From NCBI GenBank assembly GCA_021904315.1, contig CM038916.1, positions 682,001-746,000 of the forward strand: a stretch of DNA of 64,000 nt, in the 5' to 3' direction. Position 1 is the first letter of the stretch, and every line of letters starts with the position of its first letter. The notes beneath the pieces are model-generated. The model did not search any database and was not told where the DNA came from. It saw only the letters and a list, made by a program, of their open reading frames with translations. This DNA is from Sphagnum magellanicum (lineage: Eukaryota; Streptophyta; Sphagnopsida; Sphagnales; Sphagnaceae). Position numbers and translations under genes: made by a program. Positions 10,790-24,194 of the stretch are shown piece by piece.

Positions 10790-12390
10790 TCCAGCAGGAA
10801 GGGCCTGAGCAGATTTTACAACTGACTCTGCAAGAACAGGCCGACCGCATCATGGAGGAGGAGATCTGGGAATCTGACGATTATGCCGATTGGATTGCAT
10901 GGGTAGCTGATGAGGAGAAGAAAAGGCAGGCTCTCTCGGGCTTGGCCAATCCTGAGGTACCCACGCTATTACAGATTCAACAAGTCGATGACAACGCATC
11001 ATGGAAAGTTCTAGAGGGCCAAGCTGTTGGCACAAAGGAATCGAACAAGGATTCGAGGTGGGAGGACATATGTGAAAAGCTGCGAATCGATCCAAGCCTG
11101 GATGAGCTCAAAAGACCAATGCTGTGGGGAGTATTGGAGAGGTACCGAGACGTATTTGCCTGGAATAAAGGAGAACTTGGATGCTGCACAGTGGGTGAGC
11201 ATTCCATTGACACACAGGGATTTGTGCCCTGTAGGGCGACTCCTGGACGATTGTCCTACTGGGAGGAAGCTGAGGTTAAGCGCCAAATTGACGTATTGGT
11301 AGGACTAGGCAAGATGAAGCCGAGCAATTCGGAATATGCCTGCAGGGTTACCCTGCCAATGAAGAAAGACGGGAGTATGAGATTCTGTGGGGATTATAGA
11401 CCACTCAATCTGCAGACTAGAAGGGATTCATTCCCAATGCCTCTAGTCGAAGATGTCATTTCCCAATTGGGAAAGTCCAGTTCGTTTACCGCGTTGGACT
11501 TGCAATCCGGGTTCTGGCAGATACGCATGGCTCCTGAGGATGTGAAGAAGACGGCCTTGATTACCAAGACAGGGCTCTATGACTGGAACGTGATGCCGTT
11601 CGGTCTCAAGAATGCAACAAGCACCTTTACCAGGACCATGTCTCTGGTATTCAAAGAATTGGGTGACAAGTTTCTGAAAGTGTTCGTGGACGACCTCAAT
11701 GTCCATAGCGAGTGTTGGGAGGACCATCTCCGCCACTTGGAGGCAGTATTCTCTAAGCTAAGGGAAGTCAACCTAAAACTCAATCCAGGGAAATGCTGTT
11801 TTGCTGCTAAGAGCATTACGTTCCTAGGGCACGTGGTCAGTCAAGAAGGCACTAGACCAGACCCTGGGAAGGTTACTGCTATTGCACATTTTCCCATACC
11901 AAGGACAGTCACAAATGTCCGATCTTTTCTAGGACTAATTGGGTACTACCGAAACTATGTTCGGGGATATTCTCGGTTGGCTGTTCCTTTATTTGAACTG
12001 ACAAAGAGGGATGTTTCTTTTGTGTGGGACTTGGGTTGTCAGAGGGCTTTCGAAACCCTGAAAAGCGCTCTCGTAGCTGCCCCTGTTCTCACTCGACCTG
12101 ATTTCACTAAGCCATTTTGTCTAGACGTAGACTGGTCACCGAAAGGAGTCGGTGCCATCCTCTCTCAGAGGGACGGAAGGATGGAAAGAGTCATAGCATA
12201 CGCCAGCAAGGGGCTGACCTCTGTGCAAAGGAGATTCCATCCTATGGAAGGAGAATGTTATGCGCTGATCTGGGGCATTATGCACTTCAGACAATACCTC
12301 CATCGTACACACTTCACCCTAAGGACAGATCATAAGCCGTTGGAGTGGTTAGCGACTGTCTCTGATGCGAATGGAAGGAGGGGATGCTAG
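10732..12390 (+). CDS. pol: Pol part 1: reverse transcriptase and RNase H, stopped by TAG
   Basis: This frame is -1 relative to gag and overlaps it at 10732-10789. RT motifs appear in order: LPMKKDGSMRFCGDYRPLN, FTALDLQSGFWQI, MPFGLKNA and the catalytic FVDD at 11683-11694. RNase H follows with FCLDVDWSPKG, GECYALIWG and RTDHKPLEWL. The frame ends at TAG 12388-12390 within RNase H, but it stays open on the other side with typical RNase H tail sequence (DLLQDFSFKILHRPGMKH). The stop therefore looks like a point nonsense mutation, probably of a Trp codon. Protein made from this copy would lack integrase. Confidence 0.93.
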   Translation: MLKSDYVETKFKDTELEQLIQQEGPEQILQLTLQEQADRIMEEEIWESDDYADWIAWVADEEKKRQALSGLANPEVPTLLQIQQVDDNASWKVLEGQAVGTKESNKDSRWEDICEKLRIDPSLDELKRPMLWGVLERYRDVFAWNKGELGCCTVGEHSIDTQGFVPCRATPGRLSYWEEAEVKRQIDVLVGLGKMKPSNSEYACRVTLPMKKDGSMRFCGDYRPLNLQTRRDSFPMPLVEDVISQLGKSSSFTALDLQSGFWQIRMAPEDVKKTALITKTGLYDWNVMPFGLKNATSTFTRTMSLVFKELGDKFLKVFVDDLNVHSECWEDHLRHLEAVFSKLREVNLKLNPGKCCFAAKSITFLGHVVSQEGTRPDPGKVTAIAHFPIPRTVTNVRSFLGLIGYYRNYVRGYSRLAVPLFELTKRDVSFVWDLGCQRAFETLKSALVAAPVLTRPDFTKPFCLDVDWSPKGVGAILSQRDGRMERVIAYASKGLTSVQRRFHPMEGECYALIWGIMHFRQYLHRTHFTLRTDHKPLEWLATVSDANGRRGC

Positions 12391-13022
12391 ATAGACCTAC
12401 TGCAGGATTTCAGCTTCAAAATCCTGCATCGACCTGGAATGAAGCACACTAATGTGGACGCGCTAAGCCGAAACCCAGTCGGGGAAGCGCAGGAAGATGA
12501 TGATTTCTGTGAAGAAATCCGAGACGTCAGTTCTGGGCCGGGAAACTCAGTTGTCATTGCAGGAGGAATATTCTCTGTCCAGTTTAGTAGGCAGTCCGAA
12601 TGGCTTGGTCTAAGGAGGCAAACAACAGTGGTGAGGCAGCACCATGAATGTTGTTTTGGCATCAACCACAGGCAAAGACCAGAGCCGCAACAACTATGCA
12701 TGTTGGAAGTACTAATGGATGAGGAAGGTGACTCGTCCGATGAAGGCCTCGAAGCGACAGGAGATGATGAGATCCCGCACTCGGAATCCTCCAGGGGCAA
12801 ACAGATCGTCTGTAGAGGAGGAACAAGGTACTATAACAAGGAGCAGCAACTGGAACTGGTGCTTGCTGCCCAAGAACTGAGCATAATGATGCACATCAGG
12901 ACAGCAACGCGAGGTCTGAGGAAGTTGGTGCTGTTGACTCGAACCAAACAGACATCTGGGAAGATACGATGTGTATGGGATGGCTCAGAGAAGGTTCTGT
13001 CCCTGACGAAGTCAGTTCTTAG
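12391..13022 (+). pseudogene. pol: Pol part 2: RNase H end and RNase H-integrase linker, frame-disrupted
   Basis: After the TAG the same frame continues through the RNase H tail (NVDALSRNP) and an acidic linker. Between about 12880 and 12910 the plausible reading frame changes: downstream the natural sequence (TDIWEDTMCMGWLREG) lies in the frame later used by integrase, which indicates an indel. That frame hits a further TAG at 13020-13022, directly before the basic KRRVRKRAKHYCW stretch that normally opens the integrase zinc region. I place the change by protein plausibility, so its position is approximate. Confidence 0.75.
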
Positions 13023-14141
13023 GAGAAGAGGAGAGTCCGGAAACGGGCAAAACATTATTGCTGGAAGGAAGGAAAATTATACTTCAAAGGGTTGTGTGTG
13101 CCCAAGCCTGAAGAACGTATGGAATTAGTGACCCAAATGCACAAGGACTTGGGGCATTTTGGGGAACAAAGGACCTTGGCAGAAATATGTCAGAGGTACT
13201 TCTGGAGCAATCGCACTGAATGCGTGAAAAAGATGGTCAGAACTTGCCAGCAATGTCAGCTGGTAAGGAGTGAAGGAAGCATCCGCTCTGGAGACGAACG
13301 TCTAAAGAGCATCCCGATTTGTGACCTATTTCATCGAATCGCTTTAGACACGGCTAGTCCCCTACCCGAGACAAGTGCGGGTAACAAGTATATCCTTGTG
13401 GCGATCGACCACTACTCGAAGTGGTGCGAAGCTAAAGCAGTGGTAGACCACGGGGCCAAGACTGCTGCCAGGTTTTTGGAGGAGGACCTGATTTGCAGGT
13501 ATGGGGTTCCCAGGTTTGTTCTCACTGACAATGGGGGTGAGTGGGATGCCGAATTTGAAGCTATGTGCAGGGATTATGCCATACACCACCAGCGCACTGC
13601 ACCTCAGTGGCCACAGTGCAATGGGATGGCCGAGAGGATGATCAAGACACTCAAACATGGAATTACTGTTTTGGCAGCTGACCCGGCTAACACAAATTGT
13701 TGGGATGATCACCTTGCCAAAGTTTTATTTGGTTATCAATGTGGAGTGCAAGCAAGCACGAAGCTTTCTCCGTACATGATCCTCACTGGTCGATCACCCC
13801 GACTCAGGGCGGACAATCACTTGGACACCCTGACCGATGCGATTGATGATTCCTCCAGTGTGGAGAACGCTGCTGAACAATTCCTGGAGAAAGTCAAACT
13901 GATCGCCAGTATACACAAGGATGTATTACTCAACGTTGGCCAAGCACAGAAGAAGCAGAGGGGTACGTACGCGAACCGAGCAGGCAAACATTTGTTTGAA
14001 GGACTGGTTGCAGGAGTTTCTATGGTAAAAATGAAGATTCCGAGCAAAAGAAGGGCGCTCAGTGCCAGCTGGGAAGGCCCTTATCAGTTCATAGGGCATG
14101 CTGATGGTAAGGGAGATTTCGACTTCGAAGAAGGGTGCTGA
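13023..14141 (+). CDS. pol: Pol part 3: integrase with HHCC zinc domain, catalytic core and GPY/F region
   Basis: An HHCC zinc domain (MHKDLGHFG ... CQQCQ) is followed by the catalytic core: Asp at 13347 (ALDTASP), Asp at 13527 (TDNGGEW) and Glu at 13632 (GMAERM). I count 34 residues between the last two, one fewer than usual in this superfamily. A C-terminal SWEGPYQF segment is the GPY/F module. The frame stops at TGA 14139-14141. The same frame then reads on to 14226 with a normal-looking integrase tail (VVQDAEGRRW, ending YYVPPD), so this stop is probably another nonsense mutation. Integrase would insert element cDNA into chromosomes; this copy is unlikely to do so itself. Confidence 0.9.
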   Translation, partial: EKRRVRKRAKHYCWKEGKLYFKGLCVPKPEERMELVTQMHKDLGHFGEQRTLAEICQRYFWSNRTECVKKMVRTCQQCQLVRSEGSIRSGDERLKSIPICDLFHRIALDTASPLPETSAGNKYILVAIDHYSKWCEAKAVVDHGAKTAARFLEEDLICRYGVPRFVLTDNGGEWDAEFEAMCRDYAIHHQRTAPQWPQCNGMAERMIKTLKHGITVLAADPANTNCWDDHLAKVLFGYQCGVQASTKLSPYMILTGRSPRLRADNHLDTLTDAIDDSSSVENAAEQFLEKVKLIASIHKDVLLNVGQAQKKQRGTYANRAGKHLFEGLVAGVSMVKMKIPSKRRALSASWEGPYQFIGHADGKGDFDFEEGC

Positions 14142-14247
14142 ATCTGTGTTGTCCAGGATGCTGAAGGACGACGCTGGGAAAGGTCTCGCAGGGACCTACA
14201 GATTTACTATGTTCCTCCTGATTGAAGCTGAGGGACTCAGCTTTTCC

Positions 14248-14260
14248 AAGAAGGGAGAGG
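14248..14260 (+). promoter_or_regulatory. Polypurine tract
   Basis: AAGAAGGGAGAGG is an all-purine run just upstream of the 3' LTR, the expected primer for plus-strand cDNA synthesis. Seven bases (TTACATA) separate it from the first TG shared by both LTRs. This is slightly unusual and leaves the exact LTR start open to a few bases. Confidence 0.75.
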
Positions 14261-14267
14261 TTACATA

Positions 14268-15059
14268 TGTAGTCGGACAATGGGTGACCGTTTCAGAAAA
14301 CTCTCTAGACTGGACTTGACGTGTGAACGAGGGGACGGTTTGGCCGCCTCTAATGGAGAGTGACAGCGGATCTCTGATTTTGTGTTGATGGTATTTCCTT
14401 TGCATGGAATGCATGACTCTTTGACGGTGAATTTGATGAGGGATTGCGGCGCCTCATCGATGAGCTTTGGAGGGAAACAATCTGCAAAGGGCTAACCAAG
14501 CTTCTGCAAGAAGCCAGAAACGGCTAGACGAATGATAAGTAGGACCTTAATTTAAACGGATAGAGGAGAATGGAAGGGAGGAGGAAAAAAGGAAGAACAG
14601 AAGCTTAGGAAGCGTTCCAAGTCGGTCTGCATTGTTTTTCTTCCACTGCGATCTGCAACTGACGGGCGCGAGCTTCTGAATCTAGGAATAGCAGTACAGA
14701 ACAAGACAATCCCAGTAGCATGGATGCTTGTGCTGTCGGAATATTCGGCATGTAATAAAGATCGAACAGTTGTTTTTGAGGGTTCGGTTTTGTATCTGTC
14801 TTGTCATCTGGTTGTGTGTCTACATGATGAGAAATCCGGTCTGAGGGTCATGAGCAGAATCGCACATTGTCTCGGTAGACTTGCAGTTTCAGATGAGTAG
14901 CTTGTATGCTTAGGGAGAGTGGTATTGTACTGCAGAAACACTAGGAGAGCTTCTGAGGGTGATTATCCCAGAAGGAATGCAGTTGTGGTGGCAAGAAGGG
15001 TCGGACAGGTACCTGTGTGAGTTCTGCGTCTTGGATTCGTTCGTGTCCCCCTTCTTTTT
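14268..15059 (+). repeat. 3' LTR
   Basis: Starts TGTAGTCGGACAATGGGTGA and ends in the T-run of CCCCCTTCTTTTTT. It is about 99 percent identical to the 5' LTR by eye (about eight substitutions and one T-run length difference). GGTTACAG and the next copy of the ~112-bp flanking repeat follow at once. Confidence 0.92.
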
Positions 15060-15060
15060 T

Positions 15061-15172
15061 GGTTACAGTGTAACCAACCACCAACCTCTGTAAATTTAAT
15101 TGCTCAAGAAGTAAAGTTGCAACCCTCACTATATACAATATTCCCCACCTTTGGCCCTCATTTAGTGCTGTT
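15061..15172. repeat. Right part of the ~112-bp tandem repeat interrupted by the retrotransposon
   Basis: Matches 7157-7268 (GTGTAACCAACCACCAACCT, TTTAATTGCTCAAGAAGTAAA, CACCTTTGGCCCTCATTTAG) with scattered substitutions. It ends in GTTGTAGC, the same sequence context into which the element inserted on the left side. Confidence 0.75.
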
Positions 15173-15546
15173 GTAGCAAACCAACCAAGTAAAAGCAGCT
15201 GGAGAGCAGGTTTTTTTTTTCAATTCGGTGATGTAGTGGAAGTGACAATCATACATAAGATGATTTAGTCAGATTTGGCAATAAGAAATTTTTAAAAATC
15301 TATCTTCCTTCCATATATTTGGTTACTTGCTGGAACTCAGGATAGAATTTGTCTAAATTTTGATTTAATTTTTTTTTTGAAGATTTTTTTTTCAAAATGT
15401 GGTGACTTAAAAAACCCAAAGAAATAAAATATTCATCACTTTGAAATAAATATAAAAATAGACATTTGGTGAAGTTTTGCCCAAAAAAACACCCCTGCTG
15501 GCGAGAGAGGTAAGTTGGCAATATTAACAAGGGGTGTGCCACACCG

Positions 15547-15850
15547 TGGCCTTGCCATTTACATTAAAAAGTATCTTAAGGCAGAAGAAGAATTATGGAA
15601 GCTCAAATATTTCACCATGCAAAAACTATAATCTTCAGAAAATCCTCTAAAAGAAATCAAAATCCTTCAAGATATTAGGACTCTATTATAACTTATCTCA
15701 AGTTTCAACACAAGCCAAAATATCATCTTTCAAAAATCCTCATATAAAAATAGACCTATTATTATTACCTAGGGGCCAAAATCCCTTAAGCTACTATACT
15801 CTATAATGAATCTGAACACAACAATATCCTTGCCTTGGTAGGCAAGGCCA
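15547..15850. mobile_element. Small inverted-repeat element (MITE-like), family 1 copy A
   Basis: The ends carry a short terminal inverted repeat, TGGCCTTGCC at 15547-15556 and GGCAAGGCCA at 15841-15850. The 304-bp body has no coding capacity and recurs at 17840-18140 (same orientation) and at 40012-40303 (opposite orientation). Shared internal phrases include AAAAATCCTCATATAAAAATA and GGGGCCAAAATC. Family assignment is not possible by eye, and no clean target duplication is evident. Confidence 0.7.
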
Positions 15851-15987
15851 ACAAATGTACAATATTTGTCACCTTTCATCTCACTCGAGACTCTAAAGGG
15901 TACCATCAACCTAGTCTTCACGCTTGACACAACAAACACCCTCAACAAGGTAGATGATCTGCTATAACAATATGGAGTGAGATGCTT

Positions 15988-16007
15988 AAACCCTAAACCC
16001 TAAACCC
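15988..16007. repeat. Interstitial telomere-type repeat, just under three units
   Basis: AAACCCTAAACCCTAAACCC is nearly three units of the Arabidopsis-type telomere repeat (TTTAGGG on the other strand). At this length it may be chance or a promoter-type telo-box, but no gene begins nearby. Confidence 0.6.
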
Positions 16008-17439
16008 ATCCTTCTGTGAAGCCTCTCCCTCTTCTGTCTCATGATATGTACACACGTTTAGGTTATGATAACCTTGGCCTTGTGTTTTACCATGGGTAAA
16101 GCCCAATGGGGCCATTGGGGGCACAATCCATGAAGCTCATGGACTGTGCCAAGGGAGCATTCTCAAAAATGTGAGGTTGTATTGGGTTGTCATCAAGGCT
16201 TCTTTTTGCACCCATCACAAGAAAAAGTCAAAAAAGTTTTTTTCCCATTGAAAAAATGCAACAAAAAAAAAGAGTTCATCACATGGAAAAGCAAAGAATA
16301 AAATAATTCTTAAAAAAATGTAGTAAAAAAAAAACTCATGACACTAATGGATGGGCCAAGGTGACCTGACACCTTCTTGAGTAAGGCCTCTCGAGAGGTT
16401 ACATCAACTTGGGAAATGTTAAATTTGGAAGTAGAGCCCTTGTTTTCGTTTAATGGATCAATATTTACATTGTTTAAAAGCAACTCATGAAAAGTAAGGG
16501 TTTTTACTATCATACCATTGTAAGTGTGGTTCACCCAAGGCTTAAATAAGAAGAAGAAAAAATTATTTTAGTATTATTGTAGTTTATGAAAGGGCATTTT
16601 CAAAACAAGCTCCTACAAAGAGCAAGGTTTTTATTTGGTGGAAATTTTTTGCCACTTAGTGATAAAAAAAAATGGGTGCGACTTGTCCAAAGGATTTTTG
16701 TGGGAAAAAATTCCCCAAAGTTGCCATATTTTGAGGGGAAAAACAAGTTGATATTGCCAAATTTTGACCATAGGTTCTTGCATGTTGTTAGTATATAGTG
16801 GGTTTTTAAATTTTTTTTATAAAAAACCTATAGCCAAATTTGGCTAAGTCCTCTTGTGGATGATTGCTAGTCCATTTATCTGATAATTTTTATTTAAAAA
16901 ACCTTATCAAGAGCTATTTATGTGCTATTTATATAATTTGGAAACTTTAGATGCTTTGATGCAAATCTCATTGTGTGACATTAAGTTGGAGAATATGAAT
17001 CAAAGGGCAATGTTCAAAGTGTGATGCAACAAGAAATTTTTTAAAAATTTTAGTTTTAATTAATTATAAAAAGTTCAAACTTTTTTTCATATTTGTTAAT
17101 TTGATGTGCTTAGGTGTTCACATACGTGTGTGAAAGGTCATAATTTTGTTAACTCATCATGTGAAACACATTTGTTACAATTGTCTATCACACCAAAATG
17201 TAAAATAAATACTAAATTAAAGATATCCATAAAATGATTAAAGCATAACATGGATACCTTGAGTTTGACCATTAAGGGGGTGAGATTAAAAATAATAATA
17301 ATAAAATACATTGCATTTTGTGATAATTTGAGTTTCATCCTGTCTTTCTTTCATTTCCTAGCGCTTTCACTTCTGTTGTGCTTACTGCTACCATAACTAT
17401 TTTGAATTCTCATGCATTAGATATTAAAGATATTTGTAA

Positions 17440-17700
17440 AGTCATTCTATATTGACCCTGTCTTTGGGCCTCCTTTGACTTTCAAACCCCTCTTTCAACC
17501 TCAAATCAGTGGTATCTGCAACGTAAGGAAATTTTTATTAAATATGGGCATGAAATTGCTGACACTCAACATTTAATGCACAAGGTTCGAGAGTAATTAT
17601 AATAGCAGTACGTGTAGGAGGAATGCAAATATATGTAGCAGCGGTGGAGGCGCTCAGGAAAAAGGGGGTGAAGATGGGATGCACTCAATCTACCCAAGAA
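17440..17700. repeat. Dispersed repeat, copy 1 (pairs with 21970-22195)
   Basis: It shares, in order, CAGTGGTATC, GTAAGGAAATTTTTATTAAAT, TTTAATGCACAAGGTTCGAG, AGTAATTAT, ATATATGTAGCAG and CGCTCAGGAA with 21970-22195. The two copies lie on either side of AKR1 in the same orientation. GGTTCGAGAGT resembles a polymerase III B box, but no convincing A box is visible, so a SINE origin is only a guess. Confidence 0.7.
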
Positions 17701-17839
17701 AAAAATTGATTGTTTTCTGAGTTTAAACCTGATTCAATAAAAAAAATAAATTCACTTTACAGATAGCAAAATTTGAGGTTGAAATAAGGGGATCCAAAGG
17801 AGGACACAAAAGCAGGTCACTTTATGGATGTCTCTATTG

Positions 17840-18140
17840 TCGATGTGTCACACTGGGCCCTTGCCATTTAAATTTAAAAGTATTTTAATGCAAAGGAAGA
17901 ATTATGTAAACTGAAATATTTCACCGTGCAAAAATATAATCTTAAAAAAAAAACCCTCTAAAAGAAAGAAACCAAAATCCTTCAAGATATTATAACTCTA
18001 TAATAACTAATCTCAAGTTTCAACACAAGCGAAAATATCATCATATTTCAAAAATCCTCATATAAAAATAAACCTATTACCTAGGGGCCAAAATCAGTTA
18101 AGCTATTACACTCTACAATGAATTTAAACACAATAAATAA
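17840..18140. mobile_element. MITE-like element, family 1 copy B (diverged)
   Basis: Matches copy A through TTTCACCGTGCAAAAA, CCTTCAAGATATTA, CTCAAGTTTCAACACAAGC and CCTATTACCTAGGGGCCAAAATC. The left end (GGGCCCTTGCCATTT) is recognisable; the right terminal repeat is lost or replaced by AATAAATAAATA. It lies about 500 bp upstream of AKR1. Confidence 0.65.
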
Positions 18141-18419
18141 ATAAAACTATTAAAATACACCACTGGCTATCACCTTGTTGTCCTAGGCCCCTAACGAAAA
18201 GGCACCCAAATAAAATTTTAAAAAAGGGTCACGGGAGCTTTTGCAAGAATCAAGAAGAGTGCAACTTCCTGTGCAACTTCCTTTTGTTGGCTCCAAAGAG
18301 CCTTATCACAAACTACTTGTGTGCAGCAAACAGCAACACCTGCCTTGACAGACACTTGGGCATGCCAACGAGTTTCCTTCTCAGTGTCAGATCTTTTGAT
18401 CCAATAGAGTTATCTGTAA

Positions 18420-20613
<2,194 letters not shown>

Positions 20614-21205
20614 ATCTACAACAAAGGTAGTGGGTTTGTTTTCCTGTGTCAAAATTGCAAAGGCACAGGGCAAGTTCCATGACAGAAGAATTTACCATCA
20701 AGAAGAAGCTGGGCCCATGCACTAATTTGTTGCAATTGCCCTGGAATTGTAGCGGTGTTTTTTAACTGGTCATGAATGACTAGGTTAACAGTATGAATAT
20801 GTTGCATAGTGGGAGATCAGTTGTCTACGCACTTTCATGTGCATAATTGCCACAACTGATTTCAGTACATATTTGCTGTGTTTGTATGGGACTTACAAGT
20901 ATGATGCTTCAAGGCTTTTCTTTAGGCTGCATTCAATAGTGGGAAATAGCAACTGAGAGATGATGCCATTGTCGCTGAATGCATATATTGTTCATAAAAT
21001 GTTGTTTGGTTTCTGGGGGGTTTGTCATGTAAGGGGTCTAGGATTGAAGGAGTTCTGGAAGAGCTTAAGTAGATTGTGACTTGGGAAGAACGTTGTCAAG
21101 TCCAAAAGCTCCAATCCCGTGGACAGAAGTGCTTGGTTATAAAAACACAGTAGCTGGAAGGGGTGCCATCTCATAAGTATTGAATCAATATAAGCATCTT
21201 TGGGT
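20614..21205. repeat. 3' flank of AKR1 shared with AKR2
   Basis: Sequence downstream of the stop (CACAGGGCAAGTTCCATGAC, GTTGCATAGTGG, TTTCATGTGCAT, AGCTGGAAGGGGTG) recurs downstream of AKR2 up to about 43685. Similarity ends abruptly after GCATCTTTGGGTA. It probably includes the 3' untranslated region and shows that the duplication covered more than the coding part. Confidence 0.8.
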
Positions 21206-24194
21206 ATTTATTGACTCTAAAGAGTCAGAGGAGATTTGCCCCTTAACTTCAAACATGTGAGGTTGAAAGAGTGAGGATGAGGTGAGAACCATGAAGTCTC
21301 TCCACAACAATAGCTTCAAGATAGCAGAAGCTTTGAACAGATTTGACTCCTTGGCCAGAGTTGCTGATAGATAGATCTGGAAAAAGAGGAATATAAAAGG
21401 AAGAAAACTTGACAAAAAAATCAAATAAGGAAAGAGGAAGAGAAGAGAGAATTTGGGGTTTTGATTTATGGTTCATTGACACTCATTGAACAAAGTTCAG
21501 GATTGAAACTTGATTGATGATTTTTGAATGGGTTGAAGTCAAGTGCATTGAATATTATTGATTGAGAAATCATTTGAAAGTTCAATTAGTAAATGCAACA
21601 TCATTTAAAGTGTGGATTTGCTTAAGTCAGGTTCATTGAATATTATTGATTGATAAGTCATGTGAAGTTCAATTGGTAAACATAACACTCTTCTGACTGG
21701 TAATTTGCTAATGCACCCATCAAGATTGGTAGCAAGGACTAATTAATTCAAGTTGAGATTTGTTTGAAATTTTTCTTGAAAGAATGATGGACCAAAGTAG
21801 GCACCACTGACCCCTAAAAATCAAGAAAAAAATTCATTGCCAGTTGAACATATATGGGTTGCATGATTTTCTCCACCGCAAAATGGTTGTCTTACATGGA
21901 ATAGTACTAACAAGGGCTAAGATTTTGATGTTGAAGATTGGGACAGAGAGAATAGAGTTATCTCGAAAGTCACCCTCTGTTTCACCCCTTATCTCCTCTG
22001 CTTTCGGCCCCTATCCCCTCTTTCAGTGGTATCCACAAAGTAAGGAAATTTTATTAAATCTGGGTATGAAAGGCTGAAACTCAGCATTTTAATGCACAAG
22101 GTTCGAGAGTAATTATGGTACTTGTACAGGTAGGAGCAGTGAAAATATATGTAGCAGTAGTGCAGACGCTCAGGAAGAAGGAAACACAGGATGAAACTCA
22201 GTTTATCACCAAACTTGGTGGAAAAACTAGTTTGGGTCCCAGTTATTTCATTTTCTAAAATTTTCAATCCCAGTTACGCGTTTGATGCCCTATTTTTCCG
22301 AAACAGGCCGTTCTGGCCCCCTAATCGCCTGACTTTATGGAGAACTCCAATGTATAAAAATTGTCATAAGGATTTGAACAAGACAAACAAACATCCCAGA
22401 AAATTCCAAATGTTCCTTCAAACTCCATGTTTGAATGGGACCCTTTCAAGCTCTTGGGAACAACACAAAAAAGAGGCTAACCAAAACAACCTTCACAAAG
22501 CAGACATTCAGCAAGTTTGTGCACCTCATATCTCTTCCATGCTTTTGTTTAGATAAAAACTTGAAGTCAAGTTTCACATTTATATGCACCAATCTTTTCC
22601 ATATACAACATTTGTCAATTGATCTCCTTTCCGCATATTGGATAATTCCACCTCATTCTCTCACACAAAAGGCAAATGTCATTTCATTTGAAAAACTTTA
22701 TGTTTTTGGAGGTGACATAGCTCAACTCATTGCTTTGGTCCTTTTTGAGCTTGAAAAATGCATAAAATAACCATGTAGCTCACATATACATGTTTAAATG
22801 TATGGTTTTATTTTTCAATTTTGTGATGTAGTCGCAATGGCAATCATCCACAAGAGGAATGAACCAGATTTGGCTACAAGTTAGAGAGCACAATACAAAT
22901 TTCTTAAAATCCTTCTATGTTTTGGCAACCACACCACATGGTTCCTTGCCATTTGCACTTCCATCAACATCCCTTTACCCCTTGCTCTTTCCATACTTAC
23001 TTTTTAACCATACAATTAAAGATCTTAAAATTGAATAGAATTTGAACTTTATCACATAAATTGTGATTTTTTATGATCATTTTTCGACATTAGTTTTCTA
23101 TGTTTGAGCATGGACATATTTTTTCTCCTTGATTATGGTTTGCATTCACTTAAGGTCTTACACAACAAGTGATGTTCACTTCATTATGCATGCATTATGC
23201 GAAAAGAAATGATTGAAAGAATTTGTTAACCAAAAAAAGAAAAATATATTAGTCTTTTCTATGTTTTTCTTATGTATATTTTTGACTAAAAATTTATTTT
23301 GATATATGTTTTGATAATTTGATTAAATTTTATGCATTGAAACATTATTATATAACATAAGCCAATGGCCATGGGATATCAACCCATTTATACCTTTACA
23401 AGCATGTTTTAAATGGGTGCTTCTTTTTCAAAAGAAAGAAAAACAACCTCACCACTTAAAACCTATATATTTGTCGAATTATTTAAACATGATGAAACAA
23501 AATATAAAACAATTTAAAGCTACAATAATACAAAATAAAAGTGATCAAATAATTGCTAAAGAGCTATATTTGAAATTAATTAATATTATTTTTGAAATCC
23601 ACATTTGACATTTTGTTGTTTCATAAATTCAATGTTCAACAAAATCAAATAAGGATTTATGAATGTTTACAAGACATTATACATGCAAAATATTATTTGA
23701 TCATTGTAACAAAATTACATACATAATCTGAATAAATAAAATAAGATAAATTTGTGCATGTCTTGAGACAAAATCAAAATATGGTTATTAACAATCTATT
23801 TGGATAATGCCATGATTCACAATCCAATTTTTTTATTATAAATATATAGAAAGACCTTTGCATGAATTTTCTATTGAATACAAATGATTATTCTATGTAT
23901 TCATAGTGGATTAAGTTTGTGATCTCTTGATTAGTTTTTTTTGGAAATTCGTTCATTAATTATTCAATTTGGAACATCATTTATTATATGGGTAGGTGAC
24001 CAACATTTTCGTCATTACAAATGTCATTTTTTGATAATAAATCCTAATAAACTTACAATAGAAGAACTAATGATTTCATATTATATGAATCTAAAAGACC
24101 CTAACAATTTATGGAAACCTTCCTAGACTTGTTTTTGACATTGTAGAAGAAGATAGAAAATTAAAATGTTATCATAAAACAAACATGAGTTGAT
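21206..24194. other. Intergenic sequence, no gene recognised
   Basis: AT-rich DNA with short open frames lacking motifs. It contains the second copy of the dispersed repeat (21970-22195) and otherwise nothing I can support. The corresponding interval after AKR2 (43686-46761) is different sequence, so one or both intervals were replaced or invaded after the duplication. Confidence 0.55.
21970..22195. repeat. Dispersed repeat, copy 2 (pairs with 17440-17700)
   Basis: Same ordered phrases as copy 1: TTCAGTGGTATC, GTAAGGAAATTTTATTAAAT, TTTTAATGCACAAGGTTCGAG, ATATATGTAGCAG and CGCTCAGGAAGAAG. Direct orientation, about 4.5 kb apart, flanking AKR1. Confidence 0.7.

Larger units (their letters stand above)
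7269..15059 (+). mobile_element. Ty3/gypsy (Metaviridae) LTR retrotransposon, recently inserted but with broken pol
   Basis: A complete LTR element about 7.8 kb long: 5' LTR, tRNA primer site, leader reading frame, gag-protease, RT-RNase H, integrase, polypurine tract and 3' LTR. The order protease-RT-RNase H-integrase places it in Ty3/gypsy. I see no chromodomain after the integrase GPY/F region, so the sublineage is left open. By eye the LTRs differ at about eight of ~791 positions plus one T in a run, which implies a recent insertion. Pol nonetheless has in-frame stops at 12388 and 13020, a frame change near 12.9 kb and a stop at 14139, so this copy cannot encode an intact pol. GC content is clearly higher than in the flanks. 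I find no clean target-site duplication: left flank GGTGT, right flank GGTTAC. Confidence 0.95.

Noticed and set aside
7264..15066. Target-site duplication of the Ty3 element
   Set aside because: GGTGT on the left and GGTTAC or GTGTA on the right give only partial matches that depend on how the LTR end is drawn.
17585..17600. GGTTCGAG motif as a tRNA B box
   Set aside because: No A box at proper spacing and no cloverleaf; the motif is just part of a two-copy dispersed repeat.
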